DNA of 33,541 nucleotides from an uncultured Geobacter sp. (GCA_903902855.1 CAIUWK010000106.1:1-33541); one strand, 5' to 3'; shown: positions 15,454 to 26,284, counted from the stretch's first letter. The notes: generated by a model not told the origin, from the letters alone. Translations and numbers: made by a program.

Positions 15454-15521
15454 GAACGCTCCCGCTGATGGCGAAGATGAAAATGAGGCTGAGGCTGAGG
15501 ATGACATGACGAGGATGGAGT

Positions 15522-16169
15522 TTACTCTGCTTTCTTTGTCGCCAGCAGCACGCTTGATGCTTCATCAGCGAATCCGTCCACTGCGTTGTCCAACTGGATC
15601 AACCTTTCATGGACGTCCTTGAGCTGGGTTTCGGTCGGTTTGCACTCTGAATCTCTCAGGCACTTGATCACGTTGGTAAACGCCCTGTTGCAGACGAAGA
15701 AATGCCCGTTGATGCTGCCGGGGTTGGTAAGGGCGGTATTGTCTGTTTCGAAATTATTGAGTTTTGTTCCGATGCCGGGGGAGATCAGGCGGACGGCCTT
15801 GTTCTGGTAGACCCCCAGTTTTGCATTCCAACGCTGTCGACTTTCAGATGCTTCGCGCCATTCCCGTAATGTTTCGCGACGGGCATCAGAGTTTCGTGAG
15901 TAGAGGAGTTTCTCCAGGTGCCGCAGATGCGCCACGCGCATATTCATGATTTCGGAGAGCTCATCGATGAAGTTTTGCCCTTCATCCAGTCTTCGTTTTA
16001 TGACCTCGAACTGCCGTTGTTGCTCCAGGTTTCGATCCTGGTACCACTGGAGCAAGAGAGTGCCGACCAGGGCCGCCAGGACGAAGCCGATGAGCATTCG
16101 GGATAGATCAGAATTCAGCACTCCCCAGGCACTGTCATCCCTTATCGATTGTTGCTGTTGTTCTGTCAT
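15522..16169 (-). CDS. Single-pass membrane protein with coiled coil, unknown function
   Basis: This 215-residue protein has a polar N-terminus rich in glutamine, one membrane helix at about 24-42 (L-I-G-F-V-L-A-A-L-V-G-T-L-L-L) and then a long charged, heptad-like region (about 45-125). The C-terminal part has three cysteines (F-F-V-C-N-R, I-K-C-L-R, S-E-C-K-P) that would lie in the periplasm if the N-terminus is cytoplasmic. I do not recognise the family. The layout resembles a sensor or scaffold part without a signalling domain. The start is ATG 16169 with AAGGG about 9 nt upstream. It stands between acyP and metF on the same strand. The 156-nt gap upstream is AT-rich and may hold a promoter (TTGCAC, then TTATGG 16 nt later), which I regard as weak. 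Confidence 0.7.
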   Translation of the reverse strand: MTEQQQQSIRDDSAWGVLNSDLSRMLIGFVLAALVGTLLLQWYQDRNLEQQRQFEVIKRRLDEGQNFIDELSEIMNMRVAHLRHLEKLLYSRNSDARRETLREWREASESRQRWNAKLGVYQNKAVRLISPGIGTKLNNFETDNTALTNPGSINGHFFVCNRAFTNVIKCLRDSECKPTETQLKDVHERLIQLDNAVDGFADEASSVLLATKKAE

Positions 16170-16325
16170 AGTCGGCCCTTATCAGATGGAGTCCCTCATG
16201 TTCGGTTACGTTGGATCACATTTGTACATAACGGTCATGAACTTTATTAACCCATAATCCATTTTTCCCTAGAGTGCAAAGATTAATTCTCACGCCGGAC
16301 TTTTCCCTGATTGTTTTATTATCGG

Positions 16326-18681
<2,356 letters not shown>

Positions 18682-18706
18682 TCTGCCAGAGTCCATATCG
18701 ACGCAC

Positions 18707-18739
18707 AAAAAAAGGCGCCACCCGTTCGGGCAGCGCCTT
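18707..18739 (-). terminator. Rho-independent terminator after the lipoprotein gene
   Basis: On the minus strand the arms AAGGCGC and GCGCCTT, extended by GCCCG/CGGGT around an AA loop, form a strong stem followed by seven T. It lies 26 nt after the lipoprotein stop codon and separates that gene from ligA. Confidence 0.85.
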
Positions 18740-18764
18740 GTTCACAAGACAAACGCGTTGTTTC

Positions 18765-19184
18765 TTATTTGCCGCCTTCGATCTTGATCCCCGGTGCGAA
18801 GATGATCTTGTCGAAGGTCCGGTTGAGGCTCTTGCTCTGGAAGTTGACCATGGGGGGTGAGTCGGGGAATTCAACGGTTTCGCCGACTTTTACCTTGGTC
18901 TCCATGACGGCAACCCAGAGTTTCTGCCCTTTTTCTTCCACCTGAACGTAGGTGTAACCACCGGCGTTCATGGTCTCAAGGACTTTCCCCTTGTGGTTAG
19001 TGGGGGCGGTGGGAACTTCCATGGGCTTCAGGCCGGCGTGGGGATCGCCGCCATGGGCGCCGTCTGCGGGCATGCCGGGCTTGGCAGCCGGTGCGGGTGG
19101 CGCCTTGGGCGCCTCTTCTTTTTTCTTGCAGCCTGCGGCGGCAACGGCCAGGCATAAGACCAGAACAAGTAATGATTTTTTCAC
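18765..19184 (-). CDS. Small lipoprotein with a C-terminal beta domain
   Basis: This 139-residue protein has a lipoprotein signal peptide: KK near the start, a hydrophobic run of leucine/valine, then A-A-G-C with C19 as the lipidated residue. K20 at the next position suggests export to the outer membrane. After C19 comes a flexible lysine/alanine/proline stretch with G-A-H-G-G-D-P-H-A-G, a possible metal-binding histidine segment. A beta-rich domain (about 64-135) follows, containing G-K-V-L-E-T-M-N-A-G-G-Y-T-Y-V-Q-V, which resembles the OB-like domain found in NrfJ-type and related periplasmic proteins. The start is GTG 19184 with GGGAGG six nt upstream. It has its own promoter (19229-19258) and a strong terminator, so it is monocistronic. 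The function is unknown. Confidence 0.8.
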   Translation of the reverse strand: MKKSLLVLVLCLAVAAAGCKKKEEAPKAPPAPAAKPGMPADGAHGGDPHAGLKPMEVPTAPTNHKGKVLETMNAGGYTYVQVEEKGQKLWVAVMETKVKVGETVEFPDSPPMVNFQSKSLNRTFDKIIFAPGIKIEGGK

Positions 19185-19228
19185 GTGAATCCTCCCTGTT
19201 GATGTGTGACGGTGACGAAAAACATCCT

Positions 19229-19258
19229 CTTATACCTCACTTCTTCACAGAAAATCAA
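19229..19258 (-). promoter_or_regulatory. Promoter of the lipoprotein gene
   Basis: On the minus strand TTGATT (19258-19253) and TATAAG (19234-19229) are separated by 18 nt in the short gap after the asmA-like stop codon. The leader to the GTG start is about 38 nt. Confidence 0.5.
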
Positions 19259-19266
19259 CAGAAAAA

Positions 19267-22200
19267 CTACTGACCCAGGATGACCGCCCCGGTGTCGGTG
19301 AAGAGTTTCGTGGGGAGCTGAAAGAGTCGTTTGAAAATATTGAACACCCCGGTGGCCATGGATGAGACGGTTTTCACCGAGACCTTGGGGTCGCCGGGAG
19401 AGCCGGTGACCTCGAAGTATGAGGTGATCCAGGATTTGTCCTTGCCGGTGAGAATCCACCCCACAATGGGTATCCGGTTGATAACCTTATCAACAGTCTG
19501 GAGCGGCTGGACCCCCACGATGAGATTCAGGAGCTCTTTGGGGAGATTCAGCGAACCCACCGCAGAGATATTCATCGCCTCGCTCTTGACGAAGAGGTCG
19601 GACGTGGAGAGGATTCCGTCCTTGATGGCCACGGTGCCGGTTATCTCACTAAACGGCATCCCGCCGGAGGTCATCTCCGGGAGATGCATCTTAAGCAGCT
19701 GGGAGACATTGAGGATGGAAAAAATCTTGGACAAGGAGGCAAAGCGTCTTATGGAACCGTTGTCGATGTGAAAGGAGAGCGATCCCAACAGCGATTTTTT
19801 CAGTTCATCCGGTGAACTCCCCCGGGCGTTGAGATCCCCCTGGGCCGATAAGGTGCCCCAGAGTTCCTGTTTCTTAACCCCCAGGGACTTGAGTAACCCC
19901 TGGGATGAGATCCGCCGCAGTTCATAATTCACCTGATACCGTGGCGCCTCGCCGGCTGTTCTGTCCATCCGGACCCTGGAGGCGATGGTCCCCCCCAGCG
20001 CCTGGAATTCCAGCGGTTGCAGATAGAGGATGCCGTCTTCATAGATGAACTCCGTGGAGAGTTTTTCGAAGGATATCTCCCTGAGTTTGCCCGACTCCGC
20101 CTTCAGGGAGCCCTTCACTGCCGGTTTTTCCGGACTACCGGAAGAGGGGGTTGCCGTTTCGAGAGTGGTCAGGGCCAGGAGGTCGTCCAACTCCAGATGG
20201 GAAGAGGTTATGGTCAGGTCGGCGCGAGGGTGGCGCAGGTCCCGGATCGTTCCGGTGAGGGCCAGATGGGTATTGTTGATCTGGGTGGAAAAAGAGGCGA
20301 TTCGGAGGTCTTGATCCTGGAGCGTAATGCTTCCCTGAACCCTGCTGGGACGAAAGGCCCGGTCGGAACTCTTCAGTCCCAAATCGGCCGGGTCAACCAG
20401 CGGCGAGGAAAAGGCGACGGTCACCACCGGTTTGGCGAAGTTGCGGACTGTCCCCTTGCCGTAAAGCGGGGTGGAGCCCAGTTTCCCGGAAATGAGAGAG
20501 GTTTCCAGCTGTGAGCCGGTGAAGGTCACACTGCCGTTGAGCTCCGTCAGCGGCTTCATCCCCTGGCTGGGGAGGAGCGCCCCCCCGGCAAAGGTGAGCG
20601 TTCCCGAGAGATTCACCGGTCGTCCGGGGTCGGCCGGTCGGTTGCCGCGCAGGGAGAGCTGCACGTTGCCACGCGGCTGAAAGCCGCTGATCCGGGGGGC
20701 CAGGGGGGCCAGGTTCCCCAGGGGGAACTGGTTGGTGGAGAGGGTAAAGCCGACCCCCTCATCCTCCTCATAACGGTACTCCGCGGACCCCCTCACCGAC
20801 AGGGGGGGGAGCAGGAACTGAGCCTCCTTGAGCAGGGTTCGGTCAGGGGTGAACTCCAGCAGAAACGATGCCGAGTTCGCCATACCGGCGGGTTTGGCCA
20901 GTATCCCGGGGAGAGTATAGGCCGCCGCTCCCAGATCCCACGACCCGGAGAGGGCATAGTTTTTCGTCGGCCCATCCCCCGTGAGCTGCAGCAGGCTCCT
21001 GCCGCTCAACCCCATCGGCTTTTCTTTTCTCTGGCGAAACAGCCAGGCACTCTCCGCAGCAGAGGGGTTCATGGCCATGACGAAATGATAGAGGGTGGGG
21101 GTTTCCATGCAGTAATCTTTGAGGGCGCCATCCAGGGTGAAGGGGGACGAGCCGAACCGTCCCGTCATTTTTTTTAGATTGAAATCCTTGCCGGCAAGCT
21201 CCAGCTCCCCCTTGAGGTCGGTGAAGAGCGGCACCCCCTCTTCCCACTGGACGATCCCCTTCTCGATCATCCCCCGGATGGCCAGGACCTTGTAGTTGGT
21301 CCCCTTCTCCATGGTGAGAATCTGGCTGACCTTGCCGTCCAGCAGCGAGCCGTCAAGAACCCGGAGCGTCCCCCCCTTGATCTTCTGCTCGATGAACTCC
21401 GACGGTTCCCGGACGATAACCCCATAGGGGATGTAGCGGGAGAACTCCTCCAGGCGAATGGGGGTGGAGGTGGCCCGGGCAACGATGCGGGGGTCCCCGG
21501 TGGTGAGCTCACGGATGGCGCAGCTCCCCTTGATTCGGACCCCATCCACGGTGGCGTCCAGGGAGGAGACGTCGATCTGGTCCCGGGAGAGCTCCAGGGT
21601 ATAGGTGGCGGCCAGGAGCTTCGGCTCCAGAACCGCGTGGAAGATCGGCTGGTAGTCGAAGCGGGCGCCGGTGATCTTCAGCGATCCCTTTGCCGTGAAG
21701 CGGGAGAGTTCCCCCTTGAAGCTGCTGTTCGTGGTGAGTCGCCCCTCGATCTTCTTGAAGGGGACATGGTCGCGGTAGTAAGGCCAGAAGGGGGAGGCAT
21801 CCAGACCGTTGGCAACGATCTCCAGATCCAGGTCGGAGTGCTCCAGGCCGGTCCCGGTCGGGGCCGGCCGTACCTTTCCCTTGACGGAGAGGGAGCCGAA
21901 GGAGTGTTCCCCGTCCCCCAGGAGGGAGCTGAAAGAGACGCTCCCTTTCTTCCCCCGGGAGAGAGTGCTGAACTGGAGCTCTGTCCGGCTGAGGATCATG
22001 GGGAGAGCCTGCGCCGAGGCTTTGCGGTCCAGGAAGAGGATGGTCCCCTTGCTGATTTTGATCCCTTTGATCTGGAGGGAGAGGGACGACGGTTGCTGTT
22101 CCAGCAGGTCGGAGAGGGAAAAACTGCCGTCACGGTTGCGGGTGATGGCAACGTGGGGGGCCTCCAGATCCAGCTCCTTGATGATGATCTTTTTTTCCAG

Positions 22201-22494
22201 CAGCGGGAAGAGGGCGATGCGCAGGGTCAGTCGGTCGGCGCGGAGGAACGGGGTGGCGCCGTCCCGTTCGGTGATGGTGATCCCGGTGAAGGTGAAGGAG
22301 GGGCCGTAGCGGAGGGTGAAGTCGCCGCTCTGGAAGGCAACCTTCCTGTGGAGCATGGAGCTCAGTTCTGCAACGATCTGCTCCTTGTGCGTCTCCAGGC
22401 TAAGGAACTGTTCCAGGGAGAGGGCTGCGCCTCCCAGGAGGAGCAGGAGCGCAAAGAGGGTGTAGATAATACGCCTGCCGGTGAAGAGTTTCAT
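19267..22494 (-). CDS. Large AsmA-family envelope protein
   Basis: This 1075-residue protein has one N-terminal membrane anchor (about 8-28: R-I-I-Y-T-L-F-A-L-L-L-L-L) and a very long beta-rich body. The N-terminal AsmA signature is present: S-L-E-T-H-K-E-Q-I-V-A-E-L, then G-P-S-F-T-F-T-G-I-T-I-T. The C-terminal AsmA region contains G-T-V-A-I-K-D-G-I-L and S-x-x-N-I-S-A-V-G-S-L-N-L. AsmA-like proteins are thought to form periplasmic grooves that move or organise phospholipids between inner and outer membranes. The body should lie in the periplasm. No ribosome-binding site precedes ATG 22494. Instead a strong -10 box ends 6 nt before it, so the mRNA may start at the A of the start codon. It diverges from the TonB-receptor gene. 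Confidence 0.85.
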   Translation of the reverse strand: MKLFTGRRIIYTLFALLLLLGGAALSLEQFLSLETHKEQIVAELSSMLHRKVAFQSGDFTLRYGPSFTFTGITITERDGATPFLRADRLTLRIALFPLLEKKIIIKELDLEAPHVAITRNRDGSFSLSDLLEQQPSSLSLQIKGIKISKGTILFLDRKASAQALPMILSRTELQFSTLSRGKKGSVSFSSLLGDGEHSFGSLSVKGKVRPAPTGTGLEHSDLDLEIVANGLDASPFWPYYRDHVPFKKIEGRLTTNSSFKGELSRFTAKGSLKITGARFDYQPIFHAVLEPKLLAATYTLELSRDQIDVSSLDATVDGVRIKGSCAIRELTTGDPRIVARATSTPIRLEEFSRYIPYGVIVREPSEFIEQKIKGGTLRVLDGSLLDGKVSQILTMEKGTNYKVLAIRGMIEKGIVQWEEGVPLFTDLKGELELAGKDFNLKKMTGRFGSSPFTLDGALKDYCMETPTLYHFVMAMNPSAAESAWLFRQRKEKPMGLSGRSLLQLTGDGPTKNYALSGSWDLGAAAYTLPGILAKPAGMANSASFLLEFTPDRTLLKEAQFLLPPLSVRGSAEYRYEEDEGVGFTLSTNQFPLGNLAPLAPRISGFQPRGNVQLSLRGNRPADPGRPVNLSGTLTFAGGALLPSQGMKPLTELNGSVTFTGSQLETSLISGKLGSTPLYGKGTVRNFAKPVVTVAFSSPLVDPADLGLKSSDRAFRPSRVQGSITLQDQDLRIASFSTQINNTHLALTGTIRDLRHPRADLTITSSHLELDDLLALTTLETATPSSGSPEKPAVKGSLKAESGKLREISFEKLSTEFIYEDGILYLQPLEFQALGGTIASRVRMDRTAGEAPRYQVNYELRRISSQGLLKSLGVKKQELWGTLSAQGDLNARGSSPDELKKSLLGSLSFHIDNGSIRRFASLSKIFSILNVSQLLKMHLPEMTSGGMPFSEITGTVAIKDGILSTSDLFVKSEAMNISAVGSLNLPKELLNLIVGVQPLQTVDKVINRIPIVGWILTGKDKSWITSYFEVTGSPGDPKVSVKTVSSMATGVFNIFKRLFQLPTKLFTDTGAVILGQ

Positions 22495-22500
22495 GACGGC

Positions 22501-22529
22501 ATTATATCGGTTACCGGTGCAAGGTGCAA
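22501..22529 (-). promoter_or_regulatory. Strong promoter abutting the asmA-like start codon
   Basis: On the minus strand TTGCAC (22529-22524), 17 nt, then a perfect TATAAT (22506-22501). The predicted first transcribed base, seven nt after the -10 box, is the A of ATG at 22494. The -35 region is part of a tandem TTGCACC repeat. Confidence 0.65.
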
Positions 22530-22556
22530 GGGTGAGCTGCCGGCGCCAAGTAAGAG

Positions 22557-22585
22557 TTGCAATAGGTTAGGGAATATCATATTTT
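22557..22585 (+). promoter_or_regulatory. Possible promoter of the TonB-receptor gene
   Basis: TTGCAA (22557-22562) and TATTTT (22580-22585) are 17 nt apart, giving a leader of about 55 nt to the start codon. The -10 match is mediocre. No Fur-like palindrome could be made out in this divergent gap. Confidence 0.3.
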
Positions 22586-22648
22586 GTCGGGCGTATGACG
22601 GAGCATTTGTCATTGAACCTGATAACAGGATATACGGGAGGGATGAAG

Positions 22649-24751
22649 ATGAAAAAGTGGTTTTATCTGGCGGCGATTACGGCGCTTTCTTGTGCACCCT
22701 GCAGCGGGTTTGCCGCCGAGGGTGCGGCATTCGACGAACTGAATGTCACCGGGACCAGGGTGGCTCAGAAATTACGGGAGATTCCCGCCTCTGTTGCAAT
22801 CCTCTCCACGAAAGAGGTTGAAACCGTCAACTACCGGAAACCGGAGGAGCTCTTCCGCCGGGTTCCGGGAATCACCACCTTAAGCTTCAGCGGTGAGGAC
22901 GCAGCCACCTCGGTGCGACTCCCTCCCGAAACGGCCAATCGGGAGACCATCATCCTGGTGGACGGTCTCCCGTCGTTCACCTACGGCAGGGGGAGCGGCG
23001 ACTTCTGGAACTATTTCAACGCCAGGGATATGGACCGGATCGAACTGCTCAGGGGACCCTCTTCGTCCCTCTACGGCAACGGCGCCATGGGGGGAGTCAT
23101 TAATGTCATCACCAAGACGCCGCCGGCCCAGCCGGAGATCGGCTTTTGGGGGGAATACGGCAGGAATGACCGGCTGCGGGGGGGAGCGTACGGTGGGGCG
23201 CGAGTGGGGCAGTTGGCTGGCAATCTGGACGTGAATATGGAGTATAACGACGGCTGGCGCGAACATTCCCGGGTGGAGAAACAGGTGGCCACCGGCAACG
23301 TCCAGTATTTCCTTGACGACGCCTCACTTCTCCGGCTCCGGGTGGATTTTGTTCATAGCCACAGCAACCTCCCCGGCGCCCTGGATACCTCCCTCTTTTT
23401 CAGCAACCCCCATCAGAGCAACAACACCTTCGGTTACGACCGGATCGACCGGATCACCCCCACGTTGACCTATGAGCGGAAAATCGGCGACTCCGGCAAG
23501 CTCAATCTTGCCGTCCAGGTTCAGAGCAATACCAGTGAAAACGCCATCGATCCGGAAAACTTCCGGTACCTGAACACGAAATACGAGGGGATCGTCTCCT
23601 ACCGGAGCAGCCTGGATGTCGACCTGAAAGCTCGCTACAGCCATGAGCTGAAGGAGCTTCGGTCTCGGATCACGGGGGGAGTCGATTATTCCCACAGCGA
23701 CCAGCAGAGCGACAGTTCCACCATTACCCTTCAACCTTCCGCCCCTCAACCGGTGGTCAGATTCACCTCGTACAACAACCAGACCAAAAACGACTCCTAT
23801 GACGTGAGCGTCAATGCCGTCGCACCGTATCTTCAGCTGGAGAGCACGCCGGTGGAGCGGTTGCACTTGCTGGTGGGGGGACGCTACGATGCCGTCATGT
23901 ATGACGCCACCGGCAAGAACAGCCATAGTGTGGGGGGGAGCAGGAATTTCAACGAGGCCACCTTTCGGGTGGGAGGGACCTACGACATCGTCAAGGAGCT
24001 GAACCTCTTTGCCGATTACACCCAAGGTTTTCTCGCCCCCGGTGCAGAGCAGCTCTATACGGCGCCGTCATACAATACGTCAGGCGCCACTGCCGGTTTG
24101 AAATCTTCGGCCAACGGGAATCTGAACCCGGAGAAGGCGCAGGGGTATGAAATAGGCATTCAGAGCAACTTCTGGGAAAAACGGGCCAGATTCGATGTCT
24201 CCTGGTACGACATGACGGTGCGGGACAAGATCGTCAGAAACAGCGTGGAGACCAATCCGCTCAAAGCTCTTTACTATTATCAGAATGCCGCCAAGACCAA
24301 CAGCCGGGGGGTTGAGCTCCTTACCTCCGTCACCCCCGTGGATCTGGTCCGCGCCACCTTTGCTTACACTTATGCTCGTAATGTGTACGATGCCTATACG
24401 GGGTTGAACGTTAATGGCAACCTGATGCCTCGCGCCCCTGAGAACCATTTCAATGCCCGACTGGCGCTCCTCCCGCTGAAGGGGCTGGAGGTGGAGCTTG
24501 AGGTGGACGAAGTGACGAAGCAGTCTGCCGACGAAGCCAACCAACTGGCCTATTCCCGGCCGACCCTGGTCAACCTCCGGGCCAACTACGCTTGGCAGAA
24601 CTGGTCGTTCTGGGCTCACGTTCTCAACCTCACCAACCAGTCCTACGCCTCCTACGTGAGCCAGAGCACGACGGCGACGGTTCCCACGGCAAGCTACTTT
24701 CCCGGAGAGCCGCTGACCTTCTATGTGGGAGCGGCGTACAAGTGGAACTGA
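22649..24751 (+). CDS. TonB-dependent outer-membrane receptor
   Basis: This protein of about 700 residues has a signal peptide (MKKWFYLAAITALSCAPCSG, cleaved near F-A-A) and a TonB-box-like start (about 28-35, D-E-L-N-V-T-G-T). The plug domain (about 40-160) has E-L-L-R-G-P-S-S-S-L-Y-G and G-G-V-I-N-V-I-T-K. A 22-strand-type barrel follows, ending Y-V-G-A-A-Y-K-W-N. It should import a ligand across the outer membrane using TonB energy. The ligand (siderophore, heme, cobalamin or other) cannot be told. ATG 22649 is preferred to ATG 22643 because GGAGG is 7 nt from the former and only 1 nt from the latter. It is followed after 5 nt by an amidotransferase gene. No TonB, ExbB or ABC transporter genes are nearby. 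Confidence 0.92.
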   Translation: MKKWFYLAAITALSCAPCSGFAAEGAAFDELNVTGTRVAQKLREIPASVAILSTKEVETVNYRKPEELFRRVPGITTLSFSGEDAATSVRLPPETANRETIILVDGLPSFTYGRGSGDFWNYFNARDMDRIELLRGPSSSLYGNGAMGGVINVITKTPPAQPEIGFWGEYGRNDRLRGGAYGGARVGQLAGNLDVNMEYNDGWREHSRVEKQVATGNVQYFLDDASLLRLRVDFVHSHSNLPGALDTSLFFSNPHQSNNTFGYDRIDRITPTLTYERKIGDSGKLNLAVQVQSNTSENAIDPENFRYLNTKYEGIVSYRSSLDVDLKARYSHELKELRSRITGGVDYSHSDQQSDSSTITLQPSAPQPVVRFTSYNNQTKNDSYDVSVNAVAPYLQLESTPVERLHLLVGGRYDAVMYDATGKNSHSVGGSRNFNEATFRVGGTYDIVKELNLFADYTQGFLAPGAEQLYTAPSYNTSGATAGLKSSANGNLNPEKAQGYEIGIQSNFWEKRARFDVSWYDMTVRDKIVRNSVETNPLKALYYYQNAAKTNSRGVELLTSVTPVDLVRATFAYTYARNVYDAYTGLNVNGNLMPRAPENHFNARLALLPLKGLEVELEVDEVTKQSADEANQLAYSRPTLVNLRANYAWQNWSFWAHVLNLTNQSYASYVSQSTTATVPTASYFPGEPLTFYVGAAYKWN

Positions 24752-24756
24752 CCGCG

Positions 24757-25440
24757 GTGAAAGAGCTGGTCATTCTGGAAAGCGACCCCAATGTCCCGCC
24801 GGGGCTGGTGGTGGAGGAGTTGCGGGAACAGGGGGTTCCCTTCCGGCTGATCCGTGCCCACGCCGGAGAGCCGATGCCTGACCCCGGAACAGCGGCGGCG
24901 GTCATCGTCCTGGGAGGGAGCATGGGGGCCGGTGATGATGATCTGTACCCTTTTCTCCGGGAGATCAAGGGGGTGATCCGGGAGTGCGTTATTCATGACA
25001 CCCCGTTTCTGGGGATCTGCCTGGGGGGGCAACTCCTCTCCGAGGCTCTTGGAACAGCGGTGGCCACGGGAAGCCGTGGTGAAAAAGGGATCTGTGGGGT
25101 CAGCCTCACCCCGGAGGGGGTGGCAGATCCGCTTTTTTTGGGGATTTCTTCCGAATTCCTCACCTACCAGTGGCACAACGACAGTTTCGACCTCCCTGCC
25201 GGCTGCCGGCTCCTGGCTTCGTCTCCTCTCTGCCCGCAGCAGGCCATCCGCCATGGCGCCGCCGTCTACGGCGTTCAGTTTCACCCGGAGGTGACCGCCG
25301 CCATTGTCACGCAGTGGCATGGCGATGCGGCGCGCAACGCCCGGTTCCTCCCCCCTTTTCTGGAGGCGGAAGCGGAGTACCTCGGCTCGGCCCGCACCCT
25401 GCTCCATAATTTTTTCCGCATCGCCCGTCTGATATTTTGA
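24757..25440 (+). CDS. Class I glutamine amidotransferase-like protein
   Basis: This 227-residue protein has the class I glutaminase triad: C88 in G-I-C-L-G-G-Q-L-L, and H176 and E178 in V-Q-F-H-P-E-V. It resembles the stand-alone GMP-synthase-like amidotransferases, which hydrolyse glutamine or gamma-glutamyl amides. No synthetase domain is attached, so the true substrate is unknown. The start is GTG 24757, with a weak GGAA upstream; GTG 24742 is an alternative overlapping the receptor gene. Its closeness to the TonB-receptor stop codon (5 nt) implies one transcript. A linked role in handling an imported ligand is only an idea. Cytoplasmic. Confidence 0.88.
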   Translation: MKELVILESDPNVPPGLVVEELREQGVPFRLIRAHAGEPMPDPGTAAAVIVLGGSMGAGDDDLYPFLREIKGVIRECVIHDTPFLGICLGGQLLSEALGTAVATGSRGEKGICGVSLTPEGVADPLFLGISSEFLTYQWHNDSFDLPAGCRLLASSPLCPQQAIRHGAAVYGVQFHPEVTAAIVTQWHGDAARNARFLPPFLEAEAEYLGSARTLLHNFFRIARLIF

Positions 25441-25526
25441 ACGATGGCAAGCGGAAGAAGCGGGTGCTGGTGAAGATCATCGGGGAGTGAACGACTGGAG
25501 GTTGTCAGTTTCGTGTGGTCAGGGTA

Positions 25527-25567
25527 CGACAATAGCCCCGCCGGAATCTCCGGTGGGGCTATTGTCG
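25527..25567. terminator. 19-bp hairpin between convergent genes
   Basis: Arms 25527-25545 and 25549-25567 pair over 19 bp with one G-T wobble and a 3-nt loop. It sits between the amidotransferase (plus) and rpsT (minus), 20 nt after the rpsT stop codon. Neither side has a T-run, so it may work as a weak bidirectional terminator or as a 3'-end stabiliser for both mRNAs. Confidence 0.6.
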
Positions 25568-25586
25568 GAATATGGGTAGTCAGGCG

Positions 25587-25850
25587 TCAGCCCAGGGAGT
25601 TGACGAGTTTGGTCAGACGGGAAACGTTACGGGACGCGGTAGAGCGGTGGATGACCCCCTTGGTGGCGGCGCCGTCGACAATGGGTATCGCTGCGGTGAG
25701 AGCCTCTCTGGCGGCGACGGCATCCTTGGCGGCTGCTGCTTCCCTGACCCGCTTGATAAAGGTCTTGAGGGTAGATTTAATATGGGTATTACGCTCATTT
25801 TTTTTCTGATTCTGCTTGATCCGCTTGATGGCCGACTTATGATTTGCCAA
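25587..25850 (-). CDS. rpsT: 30S ribosomal protein S20
   Basis: This 87-residue basic protein begins [13 protein letters not shown] and has the usual A-A-T-K-G-V-I-H and K-A/R-S-R-x-x-x-L helices of S20. It binds 16S rRNA early in small-subunit assembly. The start codon is TTG at 25850, preceded by a strong TGGAGG seven nt upstream. E. coli rpsT also starts with UUG, where the weak codon matters for autogenous control, so the non-AUG start here is probably functional. It has its own promoter (25898-25927) and ends before a 19-bp hairpin. Confidence 0.98.
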   Translation of the reverse strand: MANHKSAIKRIKQNQKKNERNTHIKSTLKTFIKRVREAAAAKDAVAAREALTAAIPIVDGAATKGVIHRSTASRNVSRLTKLVNSLG

Positions 25851-25897
25851 AACTGCACCTCCAGGTAGGGGTAAAAGTAATCGTTACGAAAGCAGGA

Positions 25898-25927
25898 TTA
25901 TTACCATCAAGAGCCGGTCGGAGTCAA
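25898..25927 (-). promoter_or_regulatory. Promoter of rpsT
   Basis: On the minus strand TTGACT (25927-25922), 18 nt, then TAATAA (25903-25898), giving a leader of about 40 nt before the UUG start. Confidence 0.5.
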
Positions 25928-25969
25928 GGGAAAAACGCACGGAACTTCCCCCGGCGGTGAGGCTGCGGG

Positions 25970-26284
25970 TCATGGCAGCTGATTCTCAATCAACCTCTGG
26001 AGTTGTTCTGCGGTAATCCCGGCGATCTTGATGATCTTGTGACGGGAGCTCTCCCCCGTGATGATCGTGACATCCCGCCGCCGAACCTTGAGGAGTTGGG
26101 CAAAGAGGTCGATGCAGTGGTCGTTTGCCGCGCCATCCACCGGGGGAGAGGTGAGGCGGATCTTCACCGCGCCATTGAGAATGCCGGTGACCCCGCAGCG
26201 TGACGCCCGGGGCTGGACATGTACGGCAAAGCTGACGCCGTCGGCGCTCTCCCTGACGGAGATCGGCTCCGTCGGCTCATTCAT
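25970..26284 (-). CDS. yggU: DUF167 / YggU-family protein
   Basis: This 104-residue protein matches the small DUF167 family: F-A-V-H-V-Q-P-R-A-S-R near residues 20-30, V-K-I-R-L-T-S-P-P-V-D-G-A-A-N central, and S-S-R-H-K-I-I-K-I towards the end. The biochemical function of the family is not established. ATG 26284 lies inside the end of the divIVA-like gene (8-nt overlap), so translation is coupled. It closes the yggT-divIVA-yggU operon. Cytoplasmic. Confidence 0.92.
   Translation of the reverse strand: MNEPTEPISVRESADGVSFAVHVQPRASRCGVTGILNGAVKIRLTSPPVDGAANDHCIDLFAQLLKVRRRDVTIITGESSRHKIIKIAGITAEQLQRLIENQLP

Noticed and set aside
15484-15506. GAGGCT tandem repeat before metF as a CRISPR or VNTR
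   Set aside because: Only two and a half copies of six bases in a short gap; there are no spacers and no repeat array.
15454-15521. SAM or cobalamin riboswitch before metF-metH
   Set aside because: The gap is only 68 nt, with a short GAGGCT repeat and no conserved riboswitch core. It is too small for either class.
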